NCBI RefSeq assembly: GCF_011193355.1
Contig: NZ_CP049780.1
Span: forward strand, 3,547,085-3,611,084
Source of the DNA: Streptomyces sp. JB150
Lineage (GTDB): Bacteria > Actinomycetota > Actinomycetes > Streptomycetales > Streptomycetaceae
Reading direction: 5' to 3'
DNA length: 64,000 nucleotides
The notes beneath the pieces were generated by a model. That model was not told the origin of the DNA, searched no databases, and saw only the letters and a list, made by a program, of their open reading frames with translations. Made by a program: the position numbers and the translations under genes. Of the stretch, positions 45,454 to 54,239 are shown one piece after another. Position 1 is the first letter of the stretch. Every line of letters starts with the position of its first letter.

Positions 45454-47031
45454 GTGACCGGGCCGAGGACGTGGTGGCAGGGCAAGAGCACTCCGGCGAA
45501 GGTCGAGACGTACACGCGGTGGTCGTTCCACTTCTTCGCGGTCATCGAGGCCGGGCTGTTCGGGCTGCCCCTGCTCGCCGTGGCGGGGATGCCCGCCCGA
45601 GGGGGCCTGCTCGCCCTGCTGTGCGCCCACGCCGCGCTGTGCGCGCTGACCGGGTCCCGCGCGCTGGACTGGGTGCGCGGCACCCGGGAACGGCCGGTGC
45701 GGCTGATGTGGGCGCTCGGGGCGGCCAGCGCGCTGCTGGCGAGCCTGTGCTTCGCCCTCGCCCGGCAGGTGTCCGGTGACGACGCCGAGACCGCGCTGGG
45801 CACGGCGGCCGGCGGGATCCTCGTCTTCGGCGTCGGCGGCATCACCCTCGGCCTGCGCGGCCGACGCCCCGCCGCCCTGCTGGTGACCGGGTTCTCGGCG
45901 GGCGTCGCCGCGGTCGCCGTGGCGTTCGGCGCGCCCCTCACCGGCGCGCTGGCCAGCGCGATCGCGACCCTCGCGGGCACCGGCTTCTTCGCCTTCACGT
46001 CCGTCTTCTCCGTCTGGCTGCTCAACGCCGTCTGGGAGCTCGACGCGGCCCGTGAGACCCGGGCACGGCTCGCCGTCGCCGAGGAGCGGCTGCGGTTCGG
46101 GCGCGACCTGCACGACGTCATCGGCCGCAACCTCGCGGTCATCGCCCTCAAGAGCGAGCTGGCCGTGCAGCTCGCCCGGCGGGGCCGGGAGGAGGCCGTC
46201 GCGCAGATGGTGGAGGTGCAGCGCATCGCGGCCGAGTCGCAGCGCGAGGTCCGCGATGTCGTACGCGGCTACCGCGAGGCCGACCTCGGGGTCGAACTCC
46301 TCGGTGCGCAGGGCGTCCTGAAGGCCGCCGGGATCGACTGCGAGGTGACGGGCGGGGCCGCGGGGCTGCCCGCCGAGGTGCAGTCGGCGCTCGGCTGGGT
46401 GGTCCGGGAGGCCACGACGAACGTCCTGCGGCACGGGGACGCCCGGCGGTGTTCGGTGGAGTTGGTGATGGCGCAGGGGTTCGTGGTGCTGACGGTGGAG
46501 AACGACGGCGCGGGGGCGTCGCAGACCGCGGCGCCCGCCGGCACCGGGCGCGGCGGCTCCGGACTCGCCGGGCTGCGGGAGCGGCTGCGGGCGGTCGACG
46601 GGACGCTGGAGGCGGGGTTCGTGGGGGACGGGAAGAGGGACGGCGACGGGGACCGGGACGGGGATCGGGACCGGGACGGGGTGTTCCGGGTGGTGGCGAG
46701 GGTGCCGGTGGCCGGGGACTCGGTGGCTGGGGACTCGACGGCCGGAGGCGGGGTGCCGGGGGTCGCGGACTCGGTGAGCGGAGGCGGGAAGCCGGTGGTC
46801 GTGGACTCGGCGAGCGGGGGCGGGGAGTCAGGGGTCCGCGTCGGGGTTCCGGGGGTCGGAGCCGGGGCTTTCGCGGGTGAGGCCGGGGGTTCGGTGGGCC
46901 GGACGGGGCGGCCGGTGCGTGAGGCCGGGGCGTCGGCGCGTCACGGCGAGGATCACGGGGCCGGGGCGGAGGGCTTCGCCGCCCGTGCGGAGGAGGCTTC
47001 CCGGGCCGTGGGGCGGGGGGTCGTGGCGTGA
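45454..47031 (+). CDS. Histidine kinase (NarL/DesK type) with long low-complexity tail
   Basis: 525 residues. Several transmembrane segments at about 20-200, then a HisKA_3 dimerisation helix RFGRDLHDVIGRNLAVIALK with phospho-His, and an HATPase_c domain (WVVREATTNVLRHGDA, then GRGGSGLAGLRERL). The last ~130 residues are rich in Gly, Ser, Val and Arg with tandem motifs (GDRDGDRDRDG, GDSVAGDSTAGGG, VSGGGKPVVVDSASGGG). No folded domain is seen there. GTG 45454 follows GGAGGGGGCGGG. It overlaps the response regulator by 4 bp. Confidence 0.87.
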   Translation: MTGPRTWWQGKSTPAKVETYTRWSFHFFAVIEAGLFGLPLLAVAGMPARGGLLALLCAHAALCALTGSRALDWVRGTRERPVRLMWALGAASALLASLCFALARQVSGDDAETALGTAAGGILVFGVGGITLGLRGRRPAALLVTGFSAGVAAVAVAFGAPLTGALASAIATLAGTGFFAFTSVFSVWLLNAVWELDAARETRARLAVAEERLRFGRDLHDVIGRNLAVIALKSELAVQLARRGREEAVAQMVEVQRIAAESQREVRDVVRGYREADLGVELLGAQGVLKAAGIDCEVTGGAAGLPAEVQSALGWVVREATTNVLRHGDARRCSVELVMAQGFVVLTVENDGAGASQTAAPAGTGRGGSGLAGLRERLRAVDGTLEAGFVGDGKRDGDGDRDGDRDRDGVFRVVARVPVAGDSVAGDSTAGGGVPGVADSVSGGGKPVVVDSASGGGESGVRVGVPGVGAGAFAGEAGGSVGRTGRPVREAGASARHGEDHGAGAEGFAARAEEASRAVGRGVVA

Positions 47032-47636
47032 GTGTGCGGGTGCTGCTCGCGGATGACGAGCATCTGATCCGGGGGGCGCTGGCCGCGTTGCTCTCGCTGG
47101 AGGACGACCTGCTCGTCGTCGCGGAGGCGGCCACCGGACCGGAGGCGCTGGCGATGGCGCGGGCGCACGAGCCCGACGTGGCGGTGCTCGATCTCCAGAT
47201 GCCGGGCGCCGACGGTGTGAAGGTCGCCACATCGCTGCGGACCGAGCTGCCGGGCTGCCGGGTGCTGATCGTGACCAGCCACGGCCGGCCGGGGCATCTG
47301 AAGCGGGCGCTCGCGGCGGGCGTGCGGGGGTTCGTCCCGAAGACGGTGAGCGCCCAGCGGCTCGCGGAGATCATCCGCACCGTGCACGCGGGAAACCGTT
47401 ACGTCGACCCGGAGTTGGCCGCCGACGCCATCTCGGCCGGGGACTCGCCGCTGACCGCGCGCGAGGCCGAGGTGCTGGAGCTGGCCGCCGACGGGGCGCC
47501 GGTCGCGGAGATCGCCGAGCGGGCCGCGCTGTCCCAGGGGACCGTCCGGAACTATCTGTCGTCGGCCGTGTCGAAGCTCGGGGTGGAGAACCGTCATGCG
47601 GCGGTGCGTCTCGCACGCGAGCGAGGTTGGGTATAG
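47028..47636 (+). CDS. NarL/DesR-family response regulator
   Basis: 202 residues. Receiver domain with the acidic DDE (LLADDEHLIRG), phosphoryl Asp in VAVLDLQMPG, and the Thr/Lys in VTSHGRPG and FVPKTVS. C-terminal LuxR-type helix-turn-helix: LTAREAEVLELAADG, then GTVRNYLSSAVSKLG. It should control the adjacent exporter. GTG 47028 overlaps the kinase stop by 4 bp. A tRNA-Gly(GCC) follows 23 bp after the stop. Confidence 0.93.
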   Translation: MSVRVLLADDEHLIRGALAALLSLEDDLLVVAEAATGPEALAMARAHEPDVAVLDLQMPGADGVKVATSLRTELPGCRVLIVTSHGRPGHLKRALAAGVRGFVPKTVSAQRLAEIIRTVHAGNRYVDPELAADAISAGDSPLTAREAEVLELAADGAPVAEIAERAALSQGTVRNYLSSAVSKLGVENRHAAVRLARERGWV

Positions 47637-47659
47637 TTGCTCTCGCGCCACGGCGCAAC

Positions 47660-47732
47660 GCGGACGTAGCTCAGTTGGTAGAGCGCAACCTTGCCAAGGT
47701 TGAGGTCGCGAGTTCGAGCCTCGTCGTCCGCT
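47660..47732 (+). tRNA. tRNA-Gly (GCC), copy 2
   Basis: 73 nt, identical to copy 1. The identity extends to TCC after the last base; the flanks then differ. Located 23 bp downstream of the response-regulator stop. Confidence 0.97.
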
Positions 47733-47741
47733 CCACAGAGC

Positions 47742-47771
47742 AAAGGCCCCCGGTTTCCACCGGGGGCCTTT
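47742..47771 (+). terminator. Terminator after tRNA-Gly(GCC) copy 2
   Basis: AAAGGCCCCCGGT, loop TTCC, ACCGGGGGCCTTT: a perfect 13-bp stem. Confidence 0.88.
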
Positions 47772-47865
47772 CGCGTTGCCTCGGATCTTGTCCCGGGAAG
47801 CCCTCGGGTGTCCCCGGATGCCCCCGGACGGGCCGGGGGCGGGCCGGGGCGGGGCCATGGCCGGC

Positions 47866-48765
47866 TCAGCTCCAGGGCGTGCCCGTCAGACGCTCGTACG
47901 CCTCCACGTACTTCGCCCGGGTCGCGTCCACCACCTGCTGCGGCAGTGCGGGCGGCGGCTGCTCGCTCTTGCGGTCCCAGCCCGACTCGGCGGAGGTCAG
48001 CCAGTCGCGCACGAACTGCTTGTCGTACGACGGCTGCGCGCGGCCCGGCTGCCACTGGTCGGCCGGCCAGAAGCGGGAGGAGTCCGGGGTCAGCACCTCG
48101 TCGGCGAGGACGAGGGCGTCGCCGTCGAAGCCGAACTCGAACTTGGTGTCGGCCAGGATGATCCCGCGGTCGCGGGCGATGTCACGGGCCCGCGCGTAGA
48201 CGGCGAGGGTCAGCTGGCGCAGCCGGGCGGCGGTGTCGGCGCCGACCTGGCGGGCGACCTCCTCGTAGGAGACGTTCTCGTCGTGCTCGCCGACGGCGGC
48301 CTTGGTCGCCGGGGTGAAGATCGGGCCGGGCAGCTCGGAGCCGTCGGTGAGGCCTTCGGGGAGGGCGAGGCCGCAGACCGTACGGGACTCGTTGTACTCG
48401 GCGAGGCCGGAGCCGGTCAGGTAGCCGCGGGCCACGCACTCCACCGGGACCATCCGCAGCGACTTGCAGACCAGGGTGCGGCCGGCCCAGTCGGCGGGGG
48501 CGCCGGCGGGCAGCTCGGTGCTCAGGACGTGGTTGGGGGCGAGGTCGGCGAGCTGGTCGAACCACCACAGGGAGAGCTGGGTGAGGACCCGGCCCTTGTC
48601 GGGGATCTCGGTCGGCAGCACCCAGTCGTAGGCGGAGATGCGGTCGCTGGCGACCATCACGAGGTCGCCCGCCTCGTTCCGGTACAGGTCGCGCACCTTG
48701 CCGGTGTGCAGATGCACCAGGCCCGGAACCTGGATCGGCTCGGGCTTTTCAACGAATCCGGACAC
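47866..48765 (-). CDS. purC: Phosphoribosylaminoimidazole-succinocarboxamide synthase
   Basis: 299 residues. SAICAR synthase signatures: HTGKVRDLYRN, MVASDRISAYDWVLPTEIPD, LVPVECVARGYLTGSG in related form (RMVPVECVARGYLTGSG), and LADTKFEFGFD. It converts CAIR with Asp to SAICAR. GTG 48765 has GGGGAGG nearby. It is transcribed separately from the purSQL and purF-M groups and lies before the N,N-dimethylformamidase-like gene, 68 bp downstream of that gene's stop. Confidence 0.96.
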   Translation of the reverse strand: MSGFVEKPEPIQVPGLVHLHTGKVRDLYRNEAGDLVMVASDRISAYDWVLPTEIPDKGRVLTQLSLWWFDQLADLAPNHVLSTELPAGAPADWAGRTLVCKSLRMVPVECVARGYLTGSGLAEYNESRTVCGLALPEGLTDGSELPGPIFTPATKAAVGEHDENVSYEEVARQVGADTAARLRQLTLAVYARARDIARDRGIILADTKFEFGFDGDALVLADEVLTPDSSRFWPADQWQPGRAQPSYDKQFVRDWLTSAESGWDRKSEQPPPALPQQVVDATRAKYVEAYERLTGTPWS

Positions 48766-48833
48766 GGTTCCTCCCCGTGGTTCTGTCCAATGCCTCGATT
48801 GTCCCGTACGGGCACGGGCCGGCGGACAGCGGG

Positions 48834-50342
48834 TCAGTCACGTTTGCAGATGCGGTCCAGGAGGTTGGCGGTGGCGCGCTGGATACGGCGGTCCACGTGG
48901 CCCGGCCGGTCCAGCGCCGGGGACCAGGCGAAGGTTCCGGACGCGAAGACCCAGGCGCCGGAGGGGGCGCGGTAGAGGGAGGTCTCCTGGTGGCGGGTGA
49001 CGCCCTCGGCGTCCCGGTACGGGGAGTGGGCGAGCAGGATGCGCTCGTCGTGGTCGGGGAGGGGGGCGCGCGGGAAGTAGCGGTCGGCCTCGCCCGCGAC
49101 CAGGCCCTCGATGGCGTCGCCCTCGTGCGCGCCGGTCGCGTCCCACAGCCAGTGGCCGGCGTTGCGGACGATCAGCGGGTGGGGTTCGGGGACCGGGCCC
49201 GCGTACTGGATGCCGAGCAGTTCCTGCTCGGGGCGGTCGATCTCGCGCCACAGCACCGGTTTGCCGGGCCCCTGGCGTTTGCGGCAGGTGAGGAGGCGGT
49301 CGGGGCTGCCGGACGGGGAGGGGCCCAGCTCGACCTGCCAGTACACGGAGTTGGAGGACAGGAAGACCAGGGACGTGCCGTGGTCGCGGGCCGCCTCGGC
49401 GGCGCGGCGCATCTGCGGGGACCAGTACTCGTCGTGGCCCGGGAAGACCAGCCCCCGGTAGCGGGTGGGGTCGACGCGGCCGGCGTGCAGGTCGCGGGCG
49501 TCGGCGTAGGCGAGGTCGTAGCCGTAGCGCTCGGCCCAGCGGATGACGTCGTAGGCGTGGCCCACGTGCAGCGGGAGGCCCGCCCCGGCGTACGGGCGGT
49601 CGAAGGAGACGGTGGTCGCGGCGTCGTGCTCGCCGAGCAGGCGGCCGTCCTCGTCCCAGGCGTGGTAGAGGCTGGCGCCGGTGCGGCCGTCCTCCGGATA
49701 GAGGTTGTACGCCTGCCAGGTGACGTCCGGCAGCACCAGCAGCAGGTCGGCCGGGCGGTCGTCGCGGACGGTGAAGGGCACGTGGGAGCGGTAGCCGTCG
49801 GCGGTGGTCAGCACGGCCACGTAGGCGCCGGTGCTCCAGTGGTCCGGGACCTGCAGACGCCAGGAGAGCCACCAGTGGTGGCAGGAGACCGTACGGTCGA
49901 CGACGAGCGGCGGGGACTGCACGATGCCGGACAGGCGCGGGCTCGTGGTGATCTTGGCGGCGCCGTCACCGGCGTAGTGGCCGATGCGGTAGACGTCGAC
50001 GCTGAACTCCTGCGGCGGGTCCACGGTGATGTGGAAGTCCACGGCCTCGCCGGGGGCGACCGCGCCGGTGGAGGCGAAGCCCTTGATCTGGCGGTGCACG
50101 TCGTCGGCGGAGCGGATGGGGCCGGTCGAGCCGGCGCGCGGGGCGGGCACGCGGCTGCCGGGGCGGTGGCCGGCGCCGGTGCGCTCGGGGGCGTCCGGGT
50201 CGACGTACCAGGGGACGACCTGGCCGTCGTCGAAGTAGGTCTCGCTGCCGCGCAGCCAGGGGAGCGGGCCCTGGCCGAAGGGGTCCGTCACGGCGTGCGC
50301 CAGTGCTCCCGACTCCCAGCGGCGGATCTGGTCCGAGCCCAT
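48834..50342 (-). CDS. N,N-dimethylformamidase large-subunit-like protein
   Basis: 502 residues. Regions resembling the DMFase beta subunit family: VDVYRIGHYAGDGAA, ADLLLVLPDVTWQAYNLYPEDG, LVFPGHDEYWSPQMRRAAEAA, and LAHSPYRDAEGVTRHQETSL. No signal peptide is evident. Relatives include secreted and cytoplasmic proteins of uncertain role. ATG 50342 (MGSDQIRRWESGALAHAV). The gene follows an AC-rich upstream region. The small subunit of a DMFase was not found nearby, so it likely acts on another substrate. Confidence 0.8.
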   Translation of the reverse strand: MGSDQIRRWESGALAHAVTDPFGQGPLPWLRGSETYFDDGQVVPWYVDPDAPERTGAGHRPGSRVPAPRAGSTGPIRSADDVHRQIKGFASTGAVAPGEAVDFHITVDPPQEFSVDVYRIGHYAGDGAAKITTSPRLSGIVQSPPLVVDRTVSCHHWWLSWRLQVPDHWSTGAYVAVLTTADGYRSHVPFTVRDDRPADLLLVLPDVTWQAYNLYPEDGRTGASLYHAWDEDGRLLGEHDAATTVSFDRPYAGAGLPLHVGHAYDVIRWAERYGYDLAYADARDLHAGRVDPTRYRGLVFPGHDEYWSPQMRRAAEAARDHGTSLVFLSSNSVYWQVELGPSPSGSPDRLLTCRKRQGPGKPVLWREIDRPEQELLGIQYAGPVPEPHPLIVRNAGHWLWDATGAHEGDAIEGLVAGEADRYFPRAPLPDHDERILLAHSPYRDAEGVTRHQETSLYRAPSGAWVFASGTFAWSPALDRPGHVDRRIQRATANLLDRICKRD

Positions 50343-50699
50343 GGTGCGTGCTCCCCTCCCTTGGGCCCCCGTGTGTGTCGTGGTCGGTTCGGCGGTCCGG
50401 TGGTGCGGTGGTCAGGTCGTGCGGTGGTGCTGAGCTGCGTGGACGGGTCGTGCGGTGGTGCTGCTCTCGGGTCGTGCGGGTCCTGGGGTGGTGCGGTGGT
50501 GCGTTCGCGTGGGCCGCGGCCGGGTGGTCGCGGGACGGAAGTGGTGCTGGTGGCGCTGGTGCGGTGATGAGCTTGTCGTATGTCGCAAGCCCTTGCCACG
50601 CGCCTGTTCGGTCCCAGCACATCACATTGCGCACGGACTCCGTCACCGTTCGTTTCGAATTGACCGAAAGCGGAACAGAGGGCTCCGGGAGGGGAGGGC
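50343..50699 (-). repeat. Strand-biased AC-rich repeats upstream of the DMFase-like gene
   Basis: About 180 bp (50385-50570) are G/T on the plus strand, with the word GTGCGGTGGT recurring several times (e.g. TCGTGCGGTGGTGCTG). On the minus strand, the transcribed one, this is CCACCGCAC-like, C/A-rich and unlikely to fold. The rest of the 357-bp gap shows no gene; less GC-rich sequence near 50600-50680 (with TTGACC at 50659) may carry the promoter. Confidence 0.45.
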
Positions 50700-52568
50700 T
50701 CAGACGAGACGAACCGGCTTCTCGGGGCGTATGCCGATCTCGGTCAGCCAGGCGCGCAGGGGCGCCGGGTCGCCGTCCTCGATGAGGCTGAGGACCTTCG
50801 GGGCGAGGTCGGCCGCCCGCTCGCCCTTGATCAGGAGTGAAGGGCCGTCCAGCCAGTCCAGGCCGGGGGTGGCCCCCGCGGTGTCCATCGCCGCGCAGCA
50901 GACCATCGCCGTGATGTGGTCGGCCAGCAGCTCGCGCGGGGTGCGCGGCGGCTGGAGGGGGAAAAGGGGGAGGGCGGCGTCGTCCCAGAGCGGTGCGTCC
51001 GGGCTGGCGGCGGCCGGCTGGGCGGGGACGACGGGAAGAGCTGCTTCCTCCTCGCGGGTCAGCTCCTCGCTGAGACCGGCGGCGAGGGCGGTGCAGCGGG
51101 GGCTGGGCACGGGCTGCCCGTCGGCGTCCTCCACGCGGGTGGCGGTGTGCGACGCGTGGGCGGAGGCGCGGGCCGGGGCGGGGGTCTCCTCCGCGAGGTG
51201 GTCGAGGACGCGGGCCAGGGTGGGGCCCTGGGCGTCGGGGGCGGTGCGGCGGACGCCGAGGGTGTCCAGGACGCGGTGGAGGCGGGCCGCGTCGGTGCGC
51301 CATTTGCGGTCGACGACCTCCTCCGGATACTCCTGCCAGTCCACCGGACACCAGTCCGGACCCGGCTCGGCGGGGCCGCCGTGGAAGAGGCGGGCGGCGA
51401 GCAGCGAGGCGGCCTCGTCCACCGCGCCGGGCTCCTCCAGCAGGTCGCAGGCGGGGCGCTCGCCGAGCCGGGAGGCGAAGCCCTCGGCCAGCCGGTCGCG
51501 CCGGGACAGCTCGGTGAGGGCGGCCACGACGCCCGCGTCCAGCCGGGAGGGCCAGCGGCCCATCCGCCAGGCGGGCAGCGCGACCCGGGTCAGCAGCCGG
51601 TCCCAGCCCGCGTACGCCAGGCCGACCTGCTCCTGGGCGACGATCCGCAGCCCGTAGTCCACCGCCTGGGCGCGCTCGGCGGCGGCGGCCGCCACACCGC
51701 GCTCCATCTCGGCGGCGTGCTCGCGGCAGCCGCGCAGCAGCAGCCGGGCGAGCCAGGCGGCTCCGGCGCCGGGGAGCCGGGTCAGCGGGCCGCGGCCCGC
51801 GGCGGAGGTGACGGCCACCGCGGCGTCCAGACCGCGCACGAAGCGTCTGGCGGCCGCTATGTCCGGGTGGGCCGAGGGGCCCGTACCGGCGACGACGGGG
51901 GCGAGGACGGCGCGCAGTTCGCCCACGCGCATCCACCACAGGAACGGGGAGCCGATGACGAGGACCGGTGCGGTCGGTGTGCGGCGGGGACCGCCGTGAC
52001 CGCCGTGACCCGCGTGATCGCCATTACCGCCGCGACCGAGCGGGCCGCCCCGACCGAGCGGCCCGCGCAGTCCGCGTGGGCCGCGCAGTCCGCGTGGGCC
52101 GCGGCGGGCGAGGCCCGGCGGGTGGCCGGGGTCTTCGCCGGGCGGGGGCGGGCCGTGGGCCGGGTGGGTGCGGTCCTCCAGCCAGCTGTCGCAGTCCGGG
52201 GTGAGCGCTATGGCCGAGGGGGCCGGGACGTCGAGCCGGTCGGCGAGGTCGCGCACCAGCCGGTACAGATCCGGGGCGGCCTCCTCGGCGATCGGGACCG
52301 TGGGGCTCACGGCCGGCCGGGCGCGGGCGACGACCAGCGCGAAGCCGGCTGCGGCGAGCAGCACGAGCAGCGCGAGGGCGCCGGTCGCCCAGCGGGCGGC
52401 GTCCCAGACCGGGCCCGTCAGGCGCCCGGTGGAGCCGCCGGCGAGCAGGATCACCGCGGCGGCGGCCGGCAGCAGGGCCACGGCCAGCGCCCGGCTGCGC
52501 ACCCGCAGCACGGCCATGGCCCGGGCCCGCGCGGCCTTGGCCCCCACCTCCACACCGATGGCGGTCAC
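50700..52568 (-). CDS. Large membrane protein resembling an M48 peptidase with a lost active site
   Basis: 622 residues. Two hydrophobic segments (ALAVALLPAAAAVILLAGG and ATGALALLVLLAAAGFALVVA) lie at the N-terminus. Then the sequence VPAPSAIALTPDCDSW and GELRAVLAPVVAG resembles the M48 order, but the HExxH zinc motif is replaced (ELRAVLAHELGH-like becomes ELRAVLAPVVAG). A low-complexity Gly/Arg insert (RGPRGLRGPRGLRG) sits between. The C-terminal half is helical. Probably a membrane pseudopeptidase; its role is unknown. Confidence 0.62.
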   Translation of the reverse strand: MTAIGVEVGAKAARARAMAVLRVRSRALAVALLPAAAAVILLAGGSTGRLTGPVWDAARWATGALALLVLLAAAGFALVVARARPAVSPTVPIAEEAAPDLYRLVRDLADRLDVPAPSAIALTPDCDSWLEDRTHPAHGPPPPGEDPGHPPGLARRGPRGLRGPRGLRGPLGRGGPLGRGGNGDHAGHGGHGGPRRTPTAPVLVIGSPFLWWMRVGELRAVLAPVVAGTGPSAHPDIAAARRFVRGLDAAVAVTSAAGRGPLTRLPGAGAAWLARLLLRGCREHAAEMERGVAAAAAERAQAVDYGLRIVAQEQVGLAYAGWDRLLTRVALPAWRMGRWPSRLDAGVVAALTELSRRDRLAEGFASRLGERPACDLLEEPGAVDEAASLLAARLFHGGPAEPGPDWCPVDWQEYPEEVVDRKWRTDAARLHRVLDTLGVRRTAPDAQGPTLARVLDHLAEETPAPARASAHASHTATRVEDADGQPVPSPRCTALAAGLSEELTREEEAALPVVPAQPAAASPDAPLWDDAALPLFPLQPPRTPRELLADHITAMVCCAAMDTAGATPGLDWLDGPSLLIKGERAADLAPKVLSLIEDGDPAPLRAWLTEIGIRPEKPVRLV

Positions 52569-52693
52569 GACCGGACCTCACCCCCTCCCGTCCTGGCTGC
52601 ACTGGCTGTCCTGGTGTTGCTCACTCCCCCACTGTGGCACCCACCACTGACATCGCAATGCCGGTGGGCCAAGTGCCGGAACGCTTGCGCCGC

Positions 52694-52722
52694 ACCCTAG
52701 TTGGGGGTTCGGCCCCCGTCAG
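52694..52722 (-). promoter_or_regulatory. Putative promoter of the M48-like gene, with hairpin in the spacer
   Basis: On the minus strand CTGACG (52717-52722), a 17-bp spacer, and TAGGGT (52694-52699). The spacer contains GGGGG-TTCGG-CCCCC, a perfect small inverted repeat. A start near 52687 gives a leader of about 118 nt. Confidence 0.5.
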
Positions 52723-52788
52723 CCGGAAAGCACATCGGTCACTCGATGGAATGGCTTTGGGGAAAGGTGGATGACGCAGAGCAAAGGT

Positions 52789-52822
52789 CAGGCCCCGGAT
52801 TCCGTCGGGAGTCCGGGGCCTG
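52789..52822 (-). terminator. Terminator of purD
   Basis: CAGGCCCCGGA and TCCGGGGCCTG form an 11-bp perfect stem with a 12-nt loop, 36 bp after the purD stop. Confidence 0.8.
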
Positions 52823-52858
52823 GATCATGCCTGGTGGGCAGGGGTGCCGCGGGGTCCG

Positions 52859-54112
52859 CTACCGGCCCGCCGCCGCCTTCGCCGCGATGTCCGTGCGGTG
52901 CTGGGAGCCGTCGAGCCGGATGCGACCGACCGCCTGGTAGGCGCGCTCACGGGCCTCGGTGAGGTCCTTGCCGGTCGCGGTGACGGACAGCACCCGGCCG
53001 CCCGCGCTCACCACGGCGTCGCCGTCGCGCCGGGTGCCGGCGTGCAGCACGTACGCGTGCGGGGCGTCCTGCGCGGCGACCTCGTCCAGACCGGTGATCG
53101 GGTCGCCGGTGCGGGGGGTGCCGGGGTAGTTGTGCGAGGCGACGACCACGGTGACCGCGGCCTCGTCGCTCCAGCGCAGCGGCTCCAGGTCGGCGAGGTT
53201 GCCGGTGGCGGCGGCCATCAGCAGACCGGCCAGCGGGGTCCTCAGACGGGCCAGCACGACCTGGGTCTCCGGGTCGCCGAAGCGGGCGTTGAACTCGATC
53301 ACCCGCACGCCCCGGCCGGTGATGGCCAGTCCGGCGTACAGCAGACCGGAGAACGGCGTGCCGCGGCGGCGCATCTCGTCGACCGTGGGCTGGAGCACGG
53401 TCTGCACGACCTCGTCCACCAGCTTGGGGTCGGCCCAGGGCAGCGGCGAGTACGCGCCCATGCCGCCCGTGTTGGGGCCCTCGTCGCCGTCCAGGGCCCG
53501 CTTGAAGTCCTGGGCGGGCTGGAGCGGGACGACCGTCTCGCCGTCCGTGACGGCGAAGAGGGAGACTTCCGGGCCGTCCAGGAACTCCTCGATGACCACC
53601 CGCTCGCAGGCCTGCGCGTGGGCGCGGGCCCGGTCGAGGTCGCCGGTGACGACGACGCCCTTGCCGGCGGCGAGACCGTCGTCCTTGACGACGTACGGCG
53701 CGCCGAAGGCGTCGAGGGCCTCCTCGATCTCCTCCGGGGTCGTGCAGACATACGAACAGGCCGTGGGCACGCCCGCCGCCGCCATCACGTCCTTGGCGAA
53801 GGCCTTGGAGCCCTCCAGCTGCGCGGCCTCCTTGGACGGGCCGAAGACCGGGATGCCCGCCTCGCGCACCGCGTCGGCCACGCCCGCGACCAGCGGGGCC
53901 TCGGGGCCGACGACGACCAGCTCGGCGCCGAGCCGCGTGGCCAGCGCGGCCACCGCCGCGCCGTCGAGGGCGTCGACCTGGTGCAGCTCGGCCACCTCCG
54001 CGATGCCGGCGTTGCCGGGCGCGCAGTGCAGCGCGGTGACGGCGGGGTCGAGGGACAGGGAACGGCACAGGGCGTGTTCGCGGGCGCCGCTACCGATGAC
54101 GAGGACCTTCAC
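52859..54112 (-). CDS. purD: Phosphoribosylamine-glycine ligase
   Basis: 417 residues. GARS signatures: [31 protein letters not shown]-grasp residues in [18 protein letters not shown], and [19 protein letters not shown]. It joins phosphoribosylamine and glycine. The start is GTG 54112, preceded by TAGGCT (54119-54124) with only six bases between, so the mRNA is probably leaderless. It is monocistronic, with its own terminator. Confidence 0.96.
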   Translation of the reverse strand: MKVLVIGSGAREHALCRSLSLDPAVTALHCAPGNAGIAEVAELHQVDALDGAAVAALATRLGAELVVVGPEAPLVAGVADAVREAGIPVFGPSKEAAQLEGSKAFAKDVMAAAGVPTACSYVCTTPEEIEEALDAFGAPYVVKDDGLAAGKGVVVTGDLDRARAHAQACERVVIEEFLDGPEVSLFAVTDGETVVPLQPAQDFKRALDGDEGPNTGGMGAYSPLPWADPKLVDEVVQTVLQPTVDEMRRRGTPFSGLLYAGLAITGRGVRVIEFNARFGDPETQVVLARLRTPLAGLLMAAATGNLADLEPLRWSDEAAVTVVVASHNYPGTPRTGDPITGLDEVAAQDAPHAYVLHAGTRRDGDAVVSAGGRVLSVTATGKDLTEARERAYQAVGRIRLDGSQHRTDIAAKAAAGR

Positions 54113-54118
54113 GGGGTC

Positions 54119-54124
54119 AGCCTA
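54119..54124 (-). promoter_or_regulatory. -10 element of leaderless purD transcript
   Basis: TAGGCT on the minus strand, followed by GACCCC and then the GTG start codon: six bases, the usual spacing of leaderless promoters in Streptomyces. No good -35 is visible. Confidence 0.5.
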
Positions 54125-54239
54125 ACCGGAGCCCGGCGGGGCGGTTTGTGCGGGCGGCTGAAGGGATGGGGGCGGGGTGGTTGTGGGTTTCTCCAAGAGA
54201 GGGGGTGGGGAGGGGTGCGGGCAGGTGATACGGGGGGGG

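Noticed and set aside
52701..52962. Short plus-strand frames downstream of purD
   Set aside because: They overlap the purD terminator and the purD 3' end; no ribosome site.
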